The notes: generated from the sequence alone by a model not told the origin. A DNA stretch of 64,000 nucleotides from Sphingomicrobium arenosum (GCF_026157085.1 NZ_JANPVN010000001.1:2329001-2393000); one strand, 5' to 3'. Positions 54,387 through 63,403 are shown, counted from the first letter of the stretch. Translations and numbers: made by a program.

Positions 54387-56579
54387 ATGGGACGGGGTAT
54401 GAGTTTCGCGGCATGGCTATCCGATGAGCAATCCCACGCGCTCGATCCCGTCCTAGACTGTCTTGCCTATGTCGCCCGGCTGGGCGACCGCCCGTCATCG
54501 CCAGTCCTGCTCCGTGCCGGGCTGGCGCTCGACGAACAGGGACTCCTGCCCTTCCACCAGATCGAACCTGCGCTCGAACAGGCCGGGATGCGCGGCGCAC
54601 CGGTCGAGCATCGGCGGCTGCGCCAGTGGCGGGCGCGCCAACTGCCTGCGATCCTCGAGCTCGAGGGCGGGCGCGCTGCGGTGCTGCTCGAACTGGAGGG
54701 CGCCCAGGCGCTCGTCTATGCCCCCGGCATCGAGGAACCGCTGTGGATCGAGCGCGCCGAACTGTCGCCCACGCTGACCGGGCGCGCGGTCGAGGTCGAG
54801 CCCGATCCCACCCGCGAACGCGAAGGCGAGCGGCCGTGGGACAAGGCCAAGCGCCGCCACTGGTTCTGGTCCGAAGTGTGGAAGGCGCGGCGCGATTTCC
54901 GCCCGGTGCTGCTCGCCGCGATGGTCATCAACCTGCTCGCGCTCGCGGTGCCGCTCTTCACCATGAACGTCTACGACCGGGTCATCCCCAACGAGGCGAT
55001 TTCTTCGCTGTGGGTGCTGGCCGCCGGTGTCGCCCTTGCGCTGATGTTCGATTATGCGCTCCGCCTCGCGCGCTCGCGGCTGGTCGACGAGATCGGGCGC
55101 AAGCTCGATGCGCGTTATTCGCAGCGTATCTTCGAGAAGGTGATGAACCTGCCGCTGGCGCAGAAGAAGGGCTCGACCGGCGCCTTTGCGCGCCGCGTGT
55201 CCGAATATGAGCAGGTTCGCGACTTCTTCGCCTCCACCAGCGTCGTGCTGATGGTCGACATCGCCTTCATGGGCATTTTCCTCATCTTCATCGCGCTGCT
55301 CGCGGGCTGGCTCGTGTTCGTGCCGATCACGCTCATCGCGGTCATGGTGATCGTCGGGCTCAGCCTGCAAAAGGCGATGGGGCGCACCGCGCTCGACGCA
55401 CAGGCCGATGCCAGCCTCCAGCATAGCGTGCTGGTCGAGGCGATCGGCGGGGCCGAGACGCTGAAATCGGCGCGCGCAGAAGGCCAGATGCTCGGGCGCT
55501 GGCGGCGCTTTGCCAACATGTCGGCCTCGACGCAGGAGCGGATGCGCCGCCTGACCGCCATCGCCACCAACCTTGCCGCCGTCACCCAGCAAGCGATGAG
55601 CGTGGCGCTCATCATCGGCGGTTTCTACCTCTTCCACGCGGGCGACATCACGATGGGCGCGATCATCGCCATCGTCATGATCGCGGGCCGGGCGATGGCG
55701 CCGGTGGGGCAGTTCGCGCTGCTCATGACCCGCGCCAAGCAGGCCACCGCAACGCTCGACAGCCTGCAGGAAATGATGGACGCGCCCGACGAGCGCGCCG
55801 CCTCCTCGCGCTCGATCACCCCCGAGGTGCGCGAGGGCGTGGTGGCGATGGACCGCCTGTCCTTCCGCTATCCGGGCGCCTCGGTCGACAGCCTGTCCGA
55901 GATCAACCTGCGCGTGACCCCGGGCGAGCGCATCGGGATCATTGGACGGGTCGCGTCGGGCAAGTCGACCTTCGGACGCGTGCTGTGCGGCCTCTACCCG
56001 CCGAGCGAAGGCGTGATGACCGTCGATGGCCTCGACAGCCGCCAATATCACCCGCACCAGCTGCGCGACGCCTTCCGCTTCGTCGGACAGGATGCCGAGC
56101 TCTTCTCGGGCACGGTGCGCGACAATCTCATGCTGGGCGCGGCGCGGGCGAGCGATGAAGAGCTGATCGACGCGGTGCGCCGGTCGGGCGCCGACCTCTT
56201 TCTCAGCCAGGGCGCGGCGGGCTTCGACCTGTCGGTCGGCGAACGTGGCGGGGCGTTGTCGGGCGGGCAGCGGTCGCTGTTGGTGCTGGCGCGCGCGCTC
56301 GTGTCGGATTGCAAATTGCTCTATCTCGACGAGCCGACGGGCGCGATGGATACGCAGACCGAACGCTATTTCATCGACAAGCTGAAGACCGCCCTGCGCC
56401 CCGAGCAGACGCTGCTGGTGTCGACCCATCGTCACCAGATGCTGTCGATCGTCGACCGCCTGCTGGTCATCGACAAGGGACGGCTGGTCGCCGACGGGCC
56501 GCGCGACGAGGTGCTGGCCACGCTCAATGCGGCAGCGAACAAGGCGTCGGGCGGCAATGCGGAGGCAAGCGGATCGTGA
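54387..56579 (+). CDS. Type I secretion ABC transporter/ATPase (LapB-like)
   Basis: A 730-residue exporter half-transporter of the LapB type. The N-terminal domain (about 1-150) resembles a C39 peptidase fold but its LDCLAYVARLGD region lacks the protease arrangement, as in the C39-like domains that hold unfolded RTX substrates. A membrane domain (about 165-455) is followed by an ATPase with Walker A GRVASGKST near 520, LSGGQR near 625 and LLYLDEPTGAMD near 647. An ATG at 54399 is an alternative start with GGGA six bases upstream. The stop overlaps the SleB gene by 4 bp. Confidence 0.92.
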   Translation: MGRGMSFAAWLSDEQSHALDPVLDCLAYVARLGDRPSSPVLLRAGLALDEQGLLPFHQIEPALEQAGMRGAPVEHRRLRQWRARQLPAILELEGGRAAVLLELEGAQALVYAPGIEEPLWIERAELSPTLTGRAVEVEPDPTREREGERPWDKAKRRHWFWSEVWKARRDFRPVLLAAMVINLLALAVPLFTMNVYDRVIPNEAISSLWVLAAGVALALMFDYALRLARSRLVDEIGRKLDARYSQRIFEKVMNLPLAQKKGSTGAFARRVSEYEQVRDFFASTSVVLMVDIAFMGIFLIFIALLAGWLVFVPITLIAVMVIVGLSLQKAMGRTALDAQADASLQHSVLVEAIGGAETLKSARAEGQMLGRWRRFANMSASTQERMRRLTAIATNLAAVTQQAMSVALIIGGFYLFHAGDITMGAIIAIVMIAGRAMAPVGQFALLMTRAKQATATLDSLQEMMDAPDERAASSRSITPEVREGVVAMDRLSFRYPGASVDSLSEINLRVTPGERIGIIGRVASGKSTFGRVLCGLYPPSEGVMTVDGLDSRQYHPHQLRDAFRFVGQDAELFSGTVRDNLMLGAARASDEELIDAVRRSGADLFLSQGAAGFDLSVGERGGALSGGQRSLLVLARALVSDCKLLYLDEPTGAMDTQTERYFIDKLKTALRPEQTLLVSTHRHQMLSIVDRLLVIDKGRLVADGPRDEVLATLNAAANKASGGNAEASGS

Positions 56580-57622
56580 CCCGCGCGCTCGGCCTCCAGC
56601 GCGTGCGCATTGCGCTTGCGATTCTTGCGATGACGGCGCTTGCGCTGGCTGCGGTGCTGCTGCTGCCGATGGGCGCGCGGGCGCCGGCCACCCCGCTCGC
56701 CGAGGCGCGGATCACGGCGCCGCTTCCGGCGCCCGATGCGGTCGTCGAGGCGGCGACCGGCGCGGCGGTGACCGACATGGCAGCGCTCGGCGCCAGCGCC
56801 GAGATCATCAACGCCTCGCTGCCTTTTGCTGGCGGGCCCAATCCGTCGGCACGCGGCTTCGACGGGGCGGCGCCGGGCAGCCTGTCCTACGACCGCGCAC
56901 ATTTGTGCCTGACGCAGGCAATCTATTACGAGGCGGGCTTCGAACCGATTGCGGGACGCCGCGCGGTGGCGCAGGTGGTCCTCAATCGCGTCCGCCACCC
57001 GGCCTTCCCGGCGAGCGTGTGCGGCGTTGTCTACGAAGGCGCGAAGAAGCCCGTCTGCCAGTTCAGCTTCACCTGCGACGGCTCGCTCGACCGCCGCCCC
57101 GCCGCCGCGGCCTGGGCGAGCGCCAAGGACATTGCGGCGCAGGCGCTGGCGGGCCGGGTCGAGCCTTCGGTTGGCATGGCGACCCATTATCACGCCGATT
57201 ATGTCGCGCCGCGTTGGGCGCCGATGCTCGACAAGGTCGAGAAGCTGGGCGCACACATCTTCTATCGCTGGCCGGGAGGCTGGGGCCGCCCCGCCGCCTT
57301 CCGCGCCGCCTATCGCGGCGAACCGCGCTCGATCGCCTCGCTGCAGCGCAATGCGCCGCCGGTCGCCGGGCTGGTTGGCGAGGAACTGGCCGAGGCGATC
57401 GCGCCCGAAGCCCCGAAGCCGTTCCCGACACGGCAGGAAGATCCGACCATCCACCGCGCCGAGAATGACGTCGGCGGGCTCGTCGACATGACCAAGGAAT
57501 GGCGACCGAGCCTGCCCGATCCGACGCGTCAGCGCAGCGCTGCGGCGCGCATCGCCCATAACCAGACCGCGCGCGCCGCCCAGCCGGACGCCGCCAGCCT
57601 TGCCGAGGGGCAACAGCAATGA
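56576..57622 (+). CDS. SleB-type cell wall hydrolase
   Basis: A 348-residue protein with one N-terminal membrane anchor or signal (about 8-32) and a Hydrolase_2/SleB domain (about 105-245), with AIYYEAGFEPIAGRRAVAQ, VVLNRVRHPAFPASVC and VCQFSFTCDGS. The first glutamate is the expected catalytic residue. It probably opens peptidoglycan locally. GTG at 56576 overlaps the ATPase stop by 4 bp (GTGA) and its own stop overlaps the adaptor start, so it is embedded in the secretion operon. It may help the giant exporter or adhesin cross the wall. Confidence 0.86.
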   Translation: MTRALGLQRVRIALAILAMTALALAAVLLLPMGARAPATPLAEARITAPLPAPDAVVEAATGAAVTDMAALGASAEIINASLPFAGGPNPSARGFDGAAPGSLSYDRAHLCLTQAIYYEAGFEPIAGRRAVAQVVLNRVRHPAFPASVCGVVYEGAKKPVCQFSFTCDGSLDRRPAAAAWASAKDIAAQALAGRVEPSVGMATHYHADYVAPRWAPMLDKVEKLGAHIFYRWPGGWGRPAAFRAAYRGEPRSIASLQRNAPPVAGLVGEELAEAIAPEAPKPFPTRQEDPTIHRAENDVGGLVDMTKEWRPSLPDPTRQRSAAARIAHNQTARAAQPDAASLAEGQQQ

Positions 57623-58908
57623 ACGCTTTCTCCTTCATCGACCGCGACCGCGCCGCCGCGCGGCCGCCGCGCAGCGGCGCGCGCACAACGATCCTGCTGA
57701 TCGCCGGTGCCTTTGCCGCCTTCCTCATCTGGGCCGGGCTGATCGCCGAGGTCGATGAGGTGACGCGCGGGCCGGGGCAGGTCATTCCCTCCTCCAAGGT
57801 GCAGCTCATCCAGGCGAGCGAGCCGGCGGTGGTCGAGGAATTGCTGGTGCGCTCGGGCGAGCGGGTCGAGGCGGGGCAATTGCTGGCGCGCCTCGATGAC
57901 ACGCAGAGCGCCTCGGCGCTGGGCGAGATCGCTGCCGAGACGCGCAGCCTCGAGGCGCGCGAAGCGCGGCTACGCGCCGAGGGCACCGGCGGGGCGCTCG
58001 GCTGCGAGGGCGCCGATTGCGCCATCGAGGGTGCGGTCATCCGCGCCCGCCGCTCGGCGCTGTCGAGCCGGGTCAGCGCGCTGAACGCGCAGGCCCGCCA
58101 GGCGCAGGCCGACGTGCAGGAAGCCAATGCGACCATCTCCAGCCTGACGTCCTCTGTGCGGCTCGCGCGCGAGAATGTCGACAGGCTGGCGCCGCTGGCG
58201 CAGCGGGGCATCGTGCCGCAAACCGAGCTTGCCGACGCACGGCGCGAAGTCATCGACCTCGAGGGCCGGATCGCGGCGGCGCGCGAGCAGCGAGGCCGCG
58301 CGCAGGCCGCCATCGCCGAGGCCAATGCGCAGGCCGCCGAAGCGCGCGCCGACTTCCAGCAGCAGGCCTTGGACGAGCGCAGCCAGGTCGCGAGCCGTAT
58401 CGCGGTCAATCGTGAAAGCCTGCGCGGCGCCGAGGGGCGGCTGGCGCGTACCGAGCTTCGCTCGCCGGTCGACGGCGTGGTCAACAATCTTGCCGTCACC
58501 ACCATCGGCGGCTTCGTCCAGGCGGGCGAGAGCGTGATGGAAGTGGTGCCGGTGGGCGACAAATTGCTCGTCGAGACGCGGGTCAAGCCGTCGGATATCG
58601 CCTTCGTCGCGGTGGGCGACCCGGCGCTCGTCACGGTCACCGCCTATGATTTTTCTATCTATGGCGGACTGGATGGCAAGGTCGTGGAGATCAGCGCCGA
58701 CAGCATCTATGACGAGGTCGAGCGCGAGGCCTATTTCAATGTTATCGTCGAGACCGACAAGGCCTATCTGGAAGCGGGTTCGACCCAGCTGCCGATCACG
58801 CCGGGCATGATGACCGACACGCAGATCATCACCGGGCGCAAGAGCGTGCTGGCCTATCTGATGAAGCCCCTGAACAAGGCGCGCTCGGAAGCGCTGACCG
58901 AACGCTAG
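57619..58908 (+). CDS. HlyD-family type I secretion adaptor (LapC-like)
   Basis: A 429-residue membrane fusion protein with a short cytoplasmic tail, one membrane helix (about 22-42), a lipoyl half (VVEELLVRSGERVEAGQLLARLD), a long coiled coil (about 90-270) and the returning beta part (LRSPVDGVVNNLAVTTIGGFV), closing with KSVLAYLMKPL. It bridges the LapB-like ATPase and the TolC-like channel. It starts 4 bp inside the SleB gene and is the last plus-strand gene of the operon. Confidence 0.92.
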   Translation: MNAFSFIDRDRAAARPPRSGARTTILLIAGAFAAFLIWAGLIAEVDEVTRGPGQVIPSSKVQLIQASEPAVVEELLVRSGERVEAGQLLARLDDTQSASALGEIAAETRSLEAREARLRAEGTGGALGCEGADCAIEGAVIRARRSALSSRVSALNAQARQAQADVQEANATISSLTSSVRLARENVDRLAPLAQRGIVPQTELADARREVIDLEGRIAAAREQRGRAQAAIAEANAQAAEARADFQQQALDERSQVASRIAVNRESLRGAEGRLARTELRSPVDGVVNNLAVTTIGGFVQAGESVMEVVPVGDKLLVETRVKPSDIAFVAVGDPALVTVTAYDFSIYGGLDGKVVEISADSIYDEVEREAYFNVIVETDKAYLEAGSTQLPITPGMMTDTQIITGRKSVLAYLMKPLNKARSEALTER

Positions 58909-58912
58909 TCGC

Positions 58913-59878
58913 CTAGTTGGCGGCGAGCGCGGCGACCTGCACCGGCAGCGAGCGGGGCGGCGCGGGCACCGGCGCCTTGCGCTCGTAACCGTGGATCCAC
59001 GACTTGCCCGCAGAATAGCTGAAGATCGGCTTGTAATCGCGCACGTCGTCCGAATCGAGAATGCGATCGGTGCCATTGTCGAGGACGAGGAACCGGTCGT
59101 CGTGGCGCACGACGAGGACGGCATGGTCGGCGCGGCGGACGAGGTCTTTCAGCACGACGAGATAGAGGTCCTCGGCGTCGAAACCGGCGGCACGGAGCAT
59201 CTGCATCTTGGCGATGGCATAATCCTCGCAGTCGCCGCGGCCCGACGAGAGGGTTTCGGCCGCCGCATTCCAGCGGTCGGCGCGGCCATGCGCGCGCTGG
59301 TCGTCGGTAAAGGTGACGCGCGCATTCACATAGGCGTTGATGTCGTGGAGCGCGCTCATCCGGTCGGTGGCCGCGTGACGCGCCGCGACGGCGGCAGCGG
59401 GGCCGAGCGCGCGGCTCGCGAACACCTGCGCGAAGCGATCATTGAAGGCGGTCTTGGAGACGCTCAAGGCGGTCGAGCCGAAGACGTCGGGTCGGACGGC
59501 ATGTGCCGGGCGCAGGTCGGGGGCGAGGCGATGCGCGGGACGCAGCCCCTCTGTCGATGGCAGGCTAGAGGCAGCAGTCGTCGCGACGATGCTGGTGGCG
59601 GCGACGGGGGTCGCGACGGTGGGAGTCGCGGTCACCGCACCGGTCATGCTCGCGATGGGAAGAGCGGGGGCGGCTTGCTGGCTGCGGATCGCGGCGAGCG
59701 CCGAGGAGGTGCCGAGAATCGCGCTGGCCTTGGTGCCGACCGCGGGCGCTGCAATGGCGAGCCGGGGCGCGGGGGCGCTGCGATCCATGCTGGCGCTCAT
59801 GCCCACCGCACCCGTCGGGCTCGCGGCCAGCGAGGCCGCGAGGAGCGGCAGGGCGAAGCGGATGGCACGGTTCGTCAT
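58913..59878 (-). CDS. LapG-like periplasmic transglutaminase-like cysteine protease
   Basis: A 321-residue BTLCP-family (DUF920) protein. A signal peptide is followed by an Ala/Pro/Thr-rich linker of about 100 residues and the protease domain (about 140-300). The triad is Cys217 in SGRGDCEDYAIAK, His252 in DHAVLVV and Asp267 in LVLDNGTDRI, with spacing (35 and 15 residues) close to LapG of Pseudomonas fluorescens. LapG cuts LapA-type adhesins at a di-alanine site when c-di-GMP is low. It is convergent with, and four bases from, the secretion adaptor gene, and the adhesin in this locus carries a PAAG site. No good ribosome site is seen. Confidence 0.88.
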   Translation of the reverse strand: MTNRAIRFALPLLAASLAASPTGAVGMSASMDRSAPAPRLAIAAPAVGTKASAILGTSSALAAIRSQQAAPALPIASMTGAVTATPTVATPVAATSIVATTAASSLPSTEGLRPAHRLAPDLRPAHAVRPDVFGSTALSVSKTAFNDRFAQVFASRALGPAAAVAARHAATDRMSALHDINAYVNARVTFTDDQRAHGRADRWNAAAETLSSGRGDCEDYAIAKMQMLRAAGFDAEDLYLVVLKDLVRRADHAVLVVRHDDRFLVLDNGTDRILDSDDVRDYKPIFSYSAGKSWIHGYERKAPVPAPPRSLPVQVAALAAN

Positions 59879-59943
59879 GCCATTCGAAATGACAGGACAA
59901 GCCGAATATCTGGCTAAGCGTTAAGGTTAAAATGCCGGTAAGC

Positions 59944-60741
59944 TTATGCTTTTCCGTCCAAATCGGAGATAAACTGCTCCACCAACCGGTTAAAGGCGAG
60001 CGGGCGCTCGGCATTGGTGAGATGGCCGGCCTCGGCAATGTCGACGCGGCGCGCGGCGGGCAAGGCGGCGGCCAGCGCGTCCGACAGGGCTGGCGGGGTG
60101 ATGGCATCCTCGGTGCCGCACAGCACGAGGGCAGGGCTGTGGATGCGGTGCAGATCGCGGGTCAGGTCGGCGCGCCACACCGCCTCGGCGCCCAACACAT
60201 AGGCCTCGGGGTCGATCGCCGCCATCGTCTCGACGAGCTCGTCCTCGAGCCCGGCGGGCGGCTCAATCCCGAGCAGGCTGGCAGCGCGTGTGCGGGCGAG
60301 CGCCTCCATCCCGATCGAGCGCGCCGCGCCGACCGAGCGGTCGTAGATCGCCTCGCCGTCCGGATGACGCCCGAAGCTGTTGGCGATGACCAATCCGGCA
60401 ACGCGTGTCGGATGGTGGATTGCCATCTCCATCGCCACGATCCCGCCTAGCGAGAGGCCACAGACATGGGCCTCGCCGATCTCGAGCCGGTCGAGCAGCG
60501 CGATCATCGCATCGGCATAATCTTTGCGGGTGGCACCGGGGCGGAAATGGCTGTCGCCGTAGCCCGGATAGTCGGCGGCGATGGCGAGCCGCTCTTGGCC
60601 GAAATGCGCGAGCTGCGGCATCCAGACGCTCTTGTCCGAGCCGACGCCATGGAGGAACAATAGGGGAAGGCGCGACCCTCCCCGCACGCCGGTCGTGATG
60701 GCGCCAATGCGCCCCGACAACGTCTCCGTCCCCCCGAACAT
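59944..60741 (-). CDS. Alpha/beta hydrolase
   Basis: A 265-residue alpha/beta-hydrolase-fold enzyme with the oxyanion loop LFLHGVGSD, nucleophile elbow GLSLGG near residue 97, acid in CGTEDAITPP and catalytic His in EAGHLTNAERP near 245. It resembles 3-oxoadipate enol-lactone hydrolase-like esterases, but no pathway genes surround it. It is divergent from the [2Fe-2S] protein gene. Confidence 0.88.
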   Translation of the reverse strand: MFGGTETLSGRIGAITTGVRGGSRLPLLFLHGVGSDKSVWMPQLAHFGQERLAIAADYPGYGDSHFRPGATRKDYADAMIALLDRLEIGEAHVCGLSLGGIVAMEMAIHHPTRVAGLVIANSFGRHPDGEAIYDRSVGAARSIGMEALARTRAASLLGIEPPAGLEDELVETMAAIDPEAYVLGAEAVWRADLTRDLHRIHSPALVLCGTEDAITPPALSDALAAALPAARRVDIAEAGHLTNAERPLAFNRLVEQFISDLDGKA

Positions 60742-60807
60742 GTCGCCCGACCATGCCGAACCAGGGCGCGCTTGTAACCACGGAAAAAGGGCCTAGGCTT
60801 CGGCTTT

Positions 60808-61350
60808 ATGACCCGCATGACCGTCAACGGCCAGCCGATGGCCTTCGCGCTCGATCCCGCCACGCCGCTGCTCGAGGCGCTGCGCGAGGCGGCTAATATC
60901 ACGGGACCCAAACGCGGCTGCGACGATGGCGGCTGTCATGCCTGCACGGTGCTGGTGGATGGCCAGGCGGTCCGCGCCTGTTCGCTGTCCATCGCGCGCG
61001 CGGAAGGGGCGCAGGTGGTGAGCGTCGAAGGCCTGCCGCCCTCGCATCCGATCTTTGCCGCCTGGCGCGCGGCGGATGCGAGCATGTGCGGCTTTTGCGA
61101 CCCCGGCTTCATCACCGCGCTGGTCGGCCTGCTCAGCACCAATGCGGCGCCGAGCGAGGCCGAATTGGGCGCGCTGGCCCATCGCTGCCCCTGTGGGTCG
61201 GGTCCGCGGATCGTACAGGCTGGGCTGGCGGCGGCGGCGGCGCTGCGCGCAGGCTCGGCGGCGCAGGATGAAGAAAGGCCTGCAGCCACGTTCAGCTTAG
61301 GGTCACCCGTTAGCGGCAATATAACAACCGAAAGTAAGCGTAACGAGTGA
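60808..61350 (+). CDS. Orphan [2Fe-2S] protein of the xanthine oxidase small-subunit type
   Basis: A 180-residue protein with both cluster domains of the CoxS/XdhA-type small subunit: a plant ferredoxin-like part (GCDDGGCHACTVLVDG plus a later Cys, residues about 38-64) and a four-helix part (CGFCDPG and HRCPCGSG). In the usual family the first motif reads CGxC; here it is CHAC. No molybdopterin-binding large subunit or FAD subunit is adjacent, so it is either an orphan electron carrier or partners a distant enzyme. Confidence 0.85.
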   Translation: MTRMTVNGQPMAFALDPATPLLEALREAANITGPKRGCDDGGCHACTVLVDGQAVRACSLSIARAEGAQVVSVEGLPPSHPIFAAWRAADASMCGFCDPGFITALVGLLSTNAAPSEAELGALAHRCPCGSGPRIVQAGLAAAAALRAGSAAQDEERPAATFSLGSPVSGNITTESKRNE

Positions 61351-61363
61351 GGAGAGGCGTAAC

Positions 61364-62269
61364 ATGCGCACTGCTTTGACCATGACCATCGCGATGGCGC
61401 TGGCGGCTCCGGCCGCGGCACATGCAGCGACCAATAGCGCGGCGACGACCGTCTCGACCGCGCAGCCCGAAGAAACACGCGAACAGCGACGCGAGGCGCG
61501 CGAGGAACGCCGCCAGGCCCGGCAGGAACGTCGACAGCAGTCGCGCCAGCGCACCGAGCAGCGACGCGAACGCCGTCAGGAAGCGCGGACGGAAAGCCGG
61601 TCCGAACGTCGCGAACAGGCGCAGGGCGAACAGCGTCGCTTCAACCGCGAACGCGCCAACAATCGCCTTGAGCGGGCCGAGCGCCAGGAACAGCGTGCGG
61701 ACCGTCGCCTCGAGCGCGCCGAACGGCTCGAGCGTCGCACCGATCGCAGGGCGGGTGAGGGCAGCCGTGCCGAACGCCGCGCCGACCGCAACCTCGAGCG
61801 GGCACGCACCGTCGAGCAGCAGACCGACAACCGGCTCGACCGGGTACGCGATCGCACGGCCCATTCGCGCGACCAGTATCGCGACGGCGGCGACCGCCGT
61901 GCGCGCGATGCGCGGCGCAATGGCGACAGCATCGTGCGCTACAACGGCCGCGACTATCGTCGCTGGCACCGCGACAGCTGGCGCAACGATCACCGCTACA
62001 ACTGGCGCCATTATCGCGACCGCAACCGGTCGATCTTCCGCCTTGGCTTCTATTACGACCCGTTCGGCTGGAACTATCGCCGGCACCAGATCGGCTGGAA
62101 CATGCGGCCGGCCTTCTATTCGAGCCGCTATTGGATCTCGGATCCGTGGCGCTATCGCCTGCCGCCCGTCTACGGCCCCTATCGCTGGGTGCGCTATTAT
62201 GACGATGCGCTGCTCGTCGATATCTACTCGGGCGATGTCGTCGACGTGATCTACGACTTCTTCTGGTAG
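61364..62269 (+). CDS. RcnB-like periplasmic protein with Arg/Glu-rich helix
   Basis: A 301-residue protein with a signal peptide (ALTMTIAMALAAPAAAHA-A). Residues about 38-165 form a long, highly charged Arg/Glu/Gln helix or coiled coil. A Tyr/Trp/Arg-rich part follows, then a C-terminal RcnB-type domain (YRLPPVYGPYRWVRYYDDAL and DIYSGDVVDVIYDFFW). RcnB of E. coli concerns nickel/cobalt homeostasis, but the family in sphingomonads is broad and its role unproven. GGAGAGG lies seven bases upstream. Confidence 0.85.
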   Translation: MRTALTMTIAMALAAPAAAHAATNSAATTVSTAQPEETREQRREAREERRQARQERRQQSRQRTEQRRERRQEARTESRSERREQAQGEQRRFNRERANNRLERAERQEQRADRRLERAERLERRTDRRAGEGSRAERRADRNLERARTVEQQTDNRLDRVRDRTAHSRDQYRDGGDRRARDARRNGDSIVRYNGRDYRRWHRDSWRNDHRYNWRHYRDRNRSIFRLGFYYDPFGWNYRRHQIGWNMRPAFYSSRYWISDPWRYRLPPVYGPYRWVRYYDDALLVDIYSGDVVDVIYDFFW

Positions 62270-62305
62270 GACATTTGGCGACGAGCGGGATCGCCAGGGC
62301 ATGAG

Positions 62306-62340
62306 GGCGTCGCTTCATCAAGAAGCGGCGCCTTTTTTTT
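62306..62340 (+). terminator. Intrinsic terminator after the RcnB-like gene
   Basis: An 11-bp stem (GGCGTCGCTTC with GAAGCGGCGCC, one G-U pair) with a 5-base loop is followed by eight T residues: a textbook rho-independent terminator 37 bases after the stop codon. Confidence 0.93.
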
Positions 62341-62426
62341 GGTTCCCGCCGGCCAAAAGGGTCATGACTTGTCAAGCTTTGCCCGCCATGGTCGCGCCAG
62401 TTTCGTATCGAGGGGGGCGTAGCGCC

Positions 62427-63077
62427 ATGACAGCCGAGAATTTCTTCCAGCGCGCACGGCGCGTGGTCGCCAGCGGGATCGACAGCGCGCTCGGCGCCGC
62501 CGAAAAGGCGACGGGCCCCGCGCTTTTGGGCCAGGCGGTGCGCGATATCGAACAGGCGCGCGCCAACCTCGTGCGGGCCAAGGCCAAGGCCGAGCATCAG
62601 GCTGCCATCGCCGACGCCGCCGCCCAAGCCGACAAGGACGCCGCGGCGGGGCTCGGCAAGGATGCGGCCTATGCGCTCGACAAGGGTCGCGACGACCTCG
62701 CGCGCGACGCGGTCGAGCGGCAGATGACGCTCGAGGCCGAAGCCGCGGCGCAGGCATTGGCCGCGACCCAAGCACGAGCGCACGCCGCCGAGCTCGCGGT
62801 CTCGATCAGCGAGGTGGAGGCTGAACTCGAACAGGCACGCAGCGATGTCGCGGCGATTACGGCGGGGCGTAAGCCGTCCGGTCAGGGTGCTGGCGGCACC
62901 GGCAAGGCGGCGCGCGTCGTGCAGCGCAGCCGGGACCTCATCGATCGCATGGCCGCCGCGCGCCCCTTGGTGGCCTCGATCGACGCGCTGCGCCGCGAGG
63001 AAGAGCTGGAAGCGCGCATGGCGGCGTTGAAGGTCGGGCCTGCGAATGCCAAGAAAGCGACCGCCAAGCGCAAATAG
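62427..63077 (+). CDS. PspA/IM30-like coiled-coil protein
   Basis: A 216-residue, Ala-rich, almost wholly helical protein resembling the PspA/Vipp1 membrane-stress family: an amphipathic N-terminus (FFQRARRVVASGIDSALG), the segment EKATGPALLGQAVRDIEQAR and extended coiled coils to about residue 140, then a disordered linker and a short helical tail. It may bind and protect the inner membrane. The ATG at 62427 has a GGGGGG run about ten bases upstream; earlier frame is inside the terminator. Confidence 0.75.
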   Translation: MTAENFFQRARRVVASGIDSALGAAEKATGPALLGQAVRDIEQARANLVRAKAKAEHQAAIADAAAQADKDAAAGLGKDAAYALDKGRDDLARDAVERQMTLEAEAAAQALAATQARAHAAELAVSISEVEAELEQARSDVAAITAGRKPSGQGAGGTGKAARVVQRSRDLIDRMAAARPLVASIDALRREEELEARMAALKVGPANAKKATAKRK

Positions 63078-63139
63078 GCGGCGAATGCCGGAACCCCATC
63101 CGCCCCTCCTTCGCTATTGAAGTGAAAGGAGTTTTTGTC

Positions 63140-63370
63140 ATGGCAGATGTGAATCACAATCCCGCGCAGGGCAATAATGGCGGTCCCTCGATCGCCTCGA
63201 CCGGCCCGCAGGACCAGGTCAACCGGCCCGACAGCCAGAAGGGCGACGAGGCCAATGCGATCGGCGACTATGACCATGCCCCGCGGGGCGGTGCGCCCGA
63301 CGTGAACCAGTCCGGCGGTCCGCAGCCGACCGATCCGGTGCAGAGCTACGCGCACGAGGAAGAAGAATAG
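63140..63370 (+). CDS. Small disordered hydrophilic protein
   Basis: A 76-residue protein rich in Gly, Pro, Asn, Asp and Gln with no hydrophobic core and an acidic C-terminus (HEEEE). No family is recognised. A good ribosome site (AAAGGAG, eight bases before ATG) and a following strong terminator argue that it is a real gene. Composition suggests a disordered, possibly stress-related protein. Confidence 0.7.
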   Translation: MADVNHNPAQGNNGGPSIASTGPQDQVNRPDSQKGDEANAIGDYDHAPRGGAPDVNQSGGPQPTDPVQSYAHEEEE

Positions 63371-63403
63371 AGGCTCGCCTCACGCGTCAGCCCCCGACGC
63401 TAA

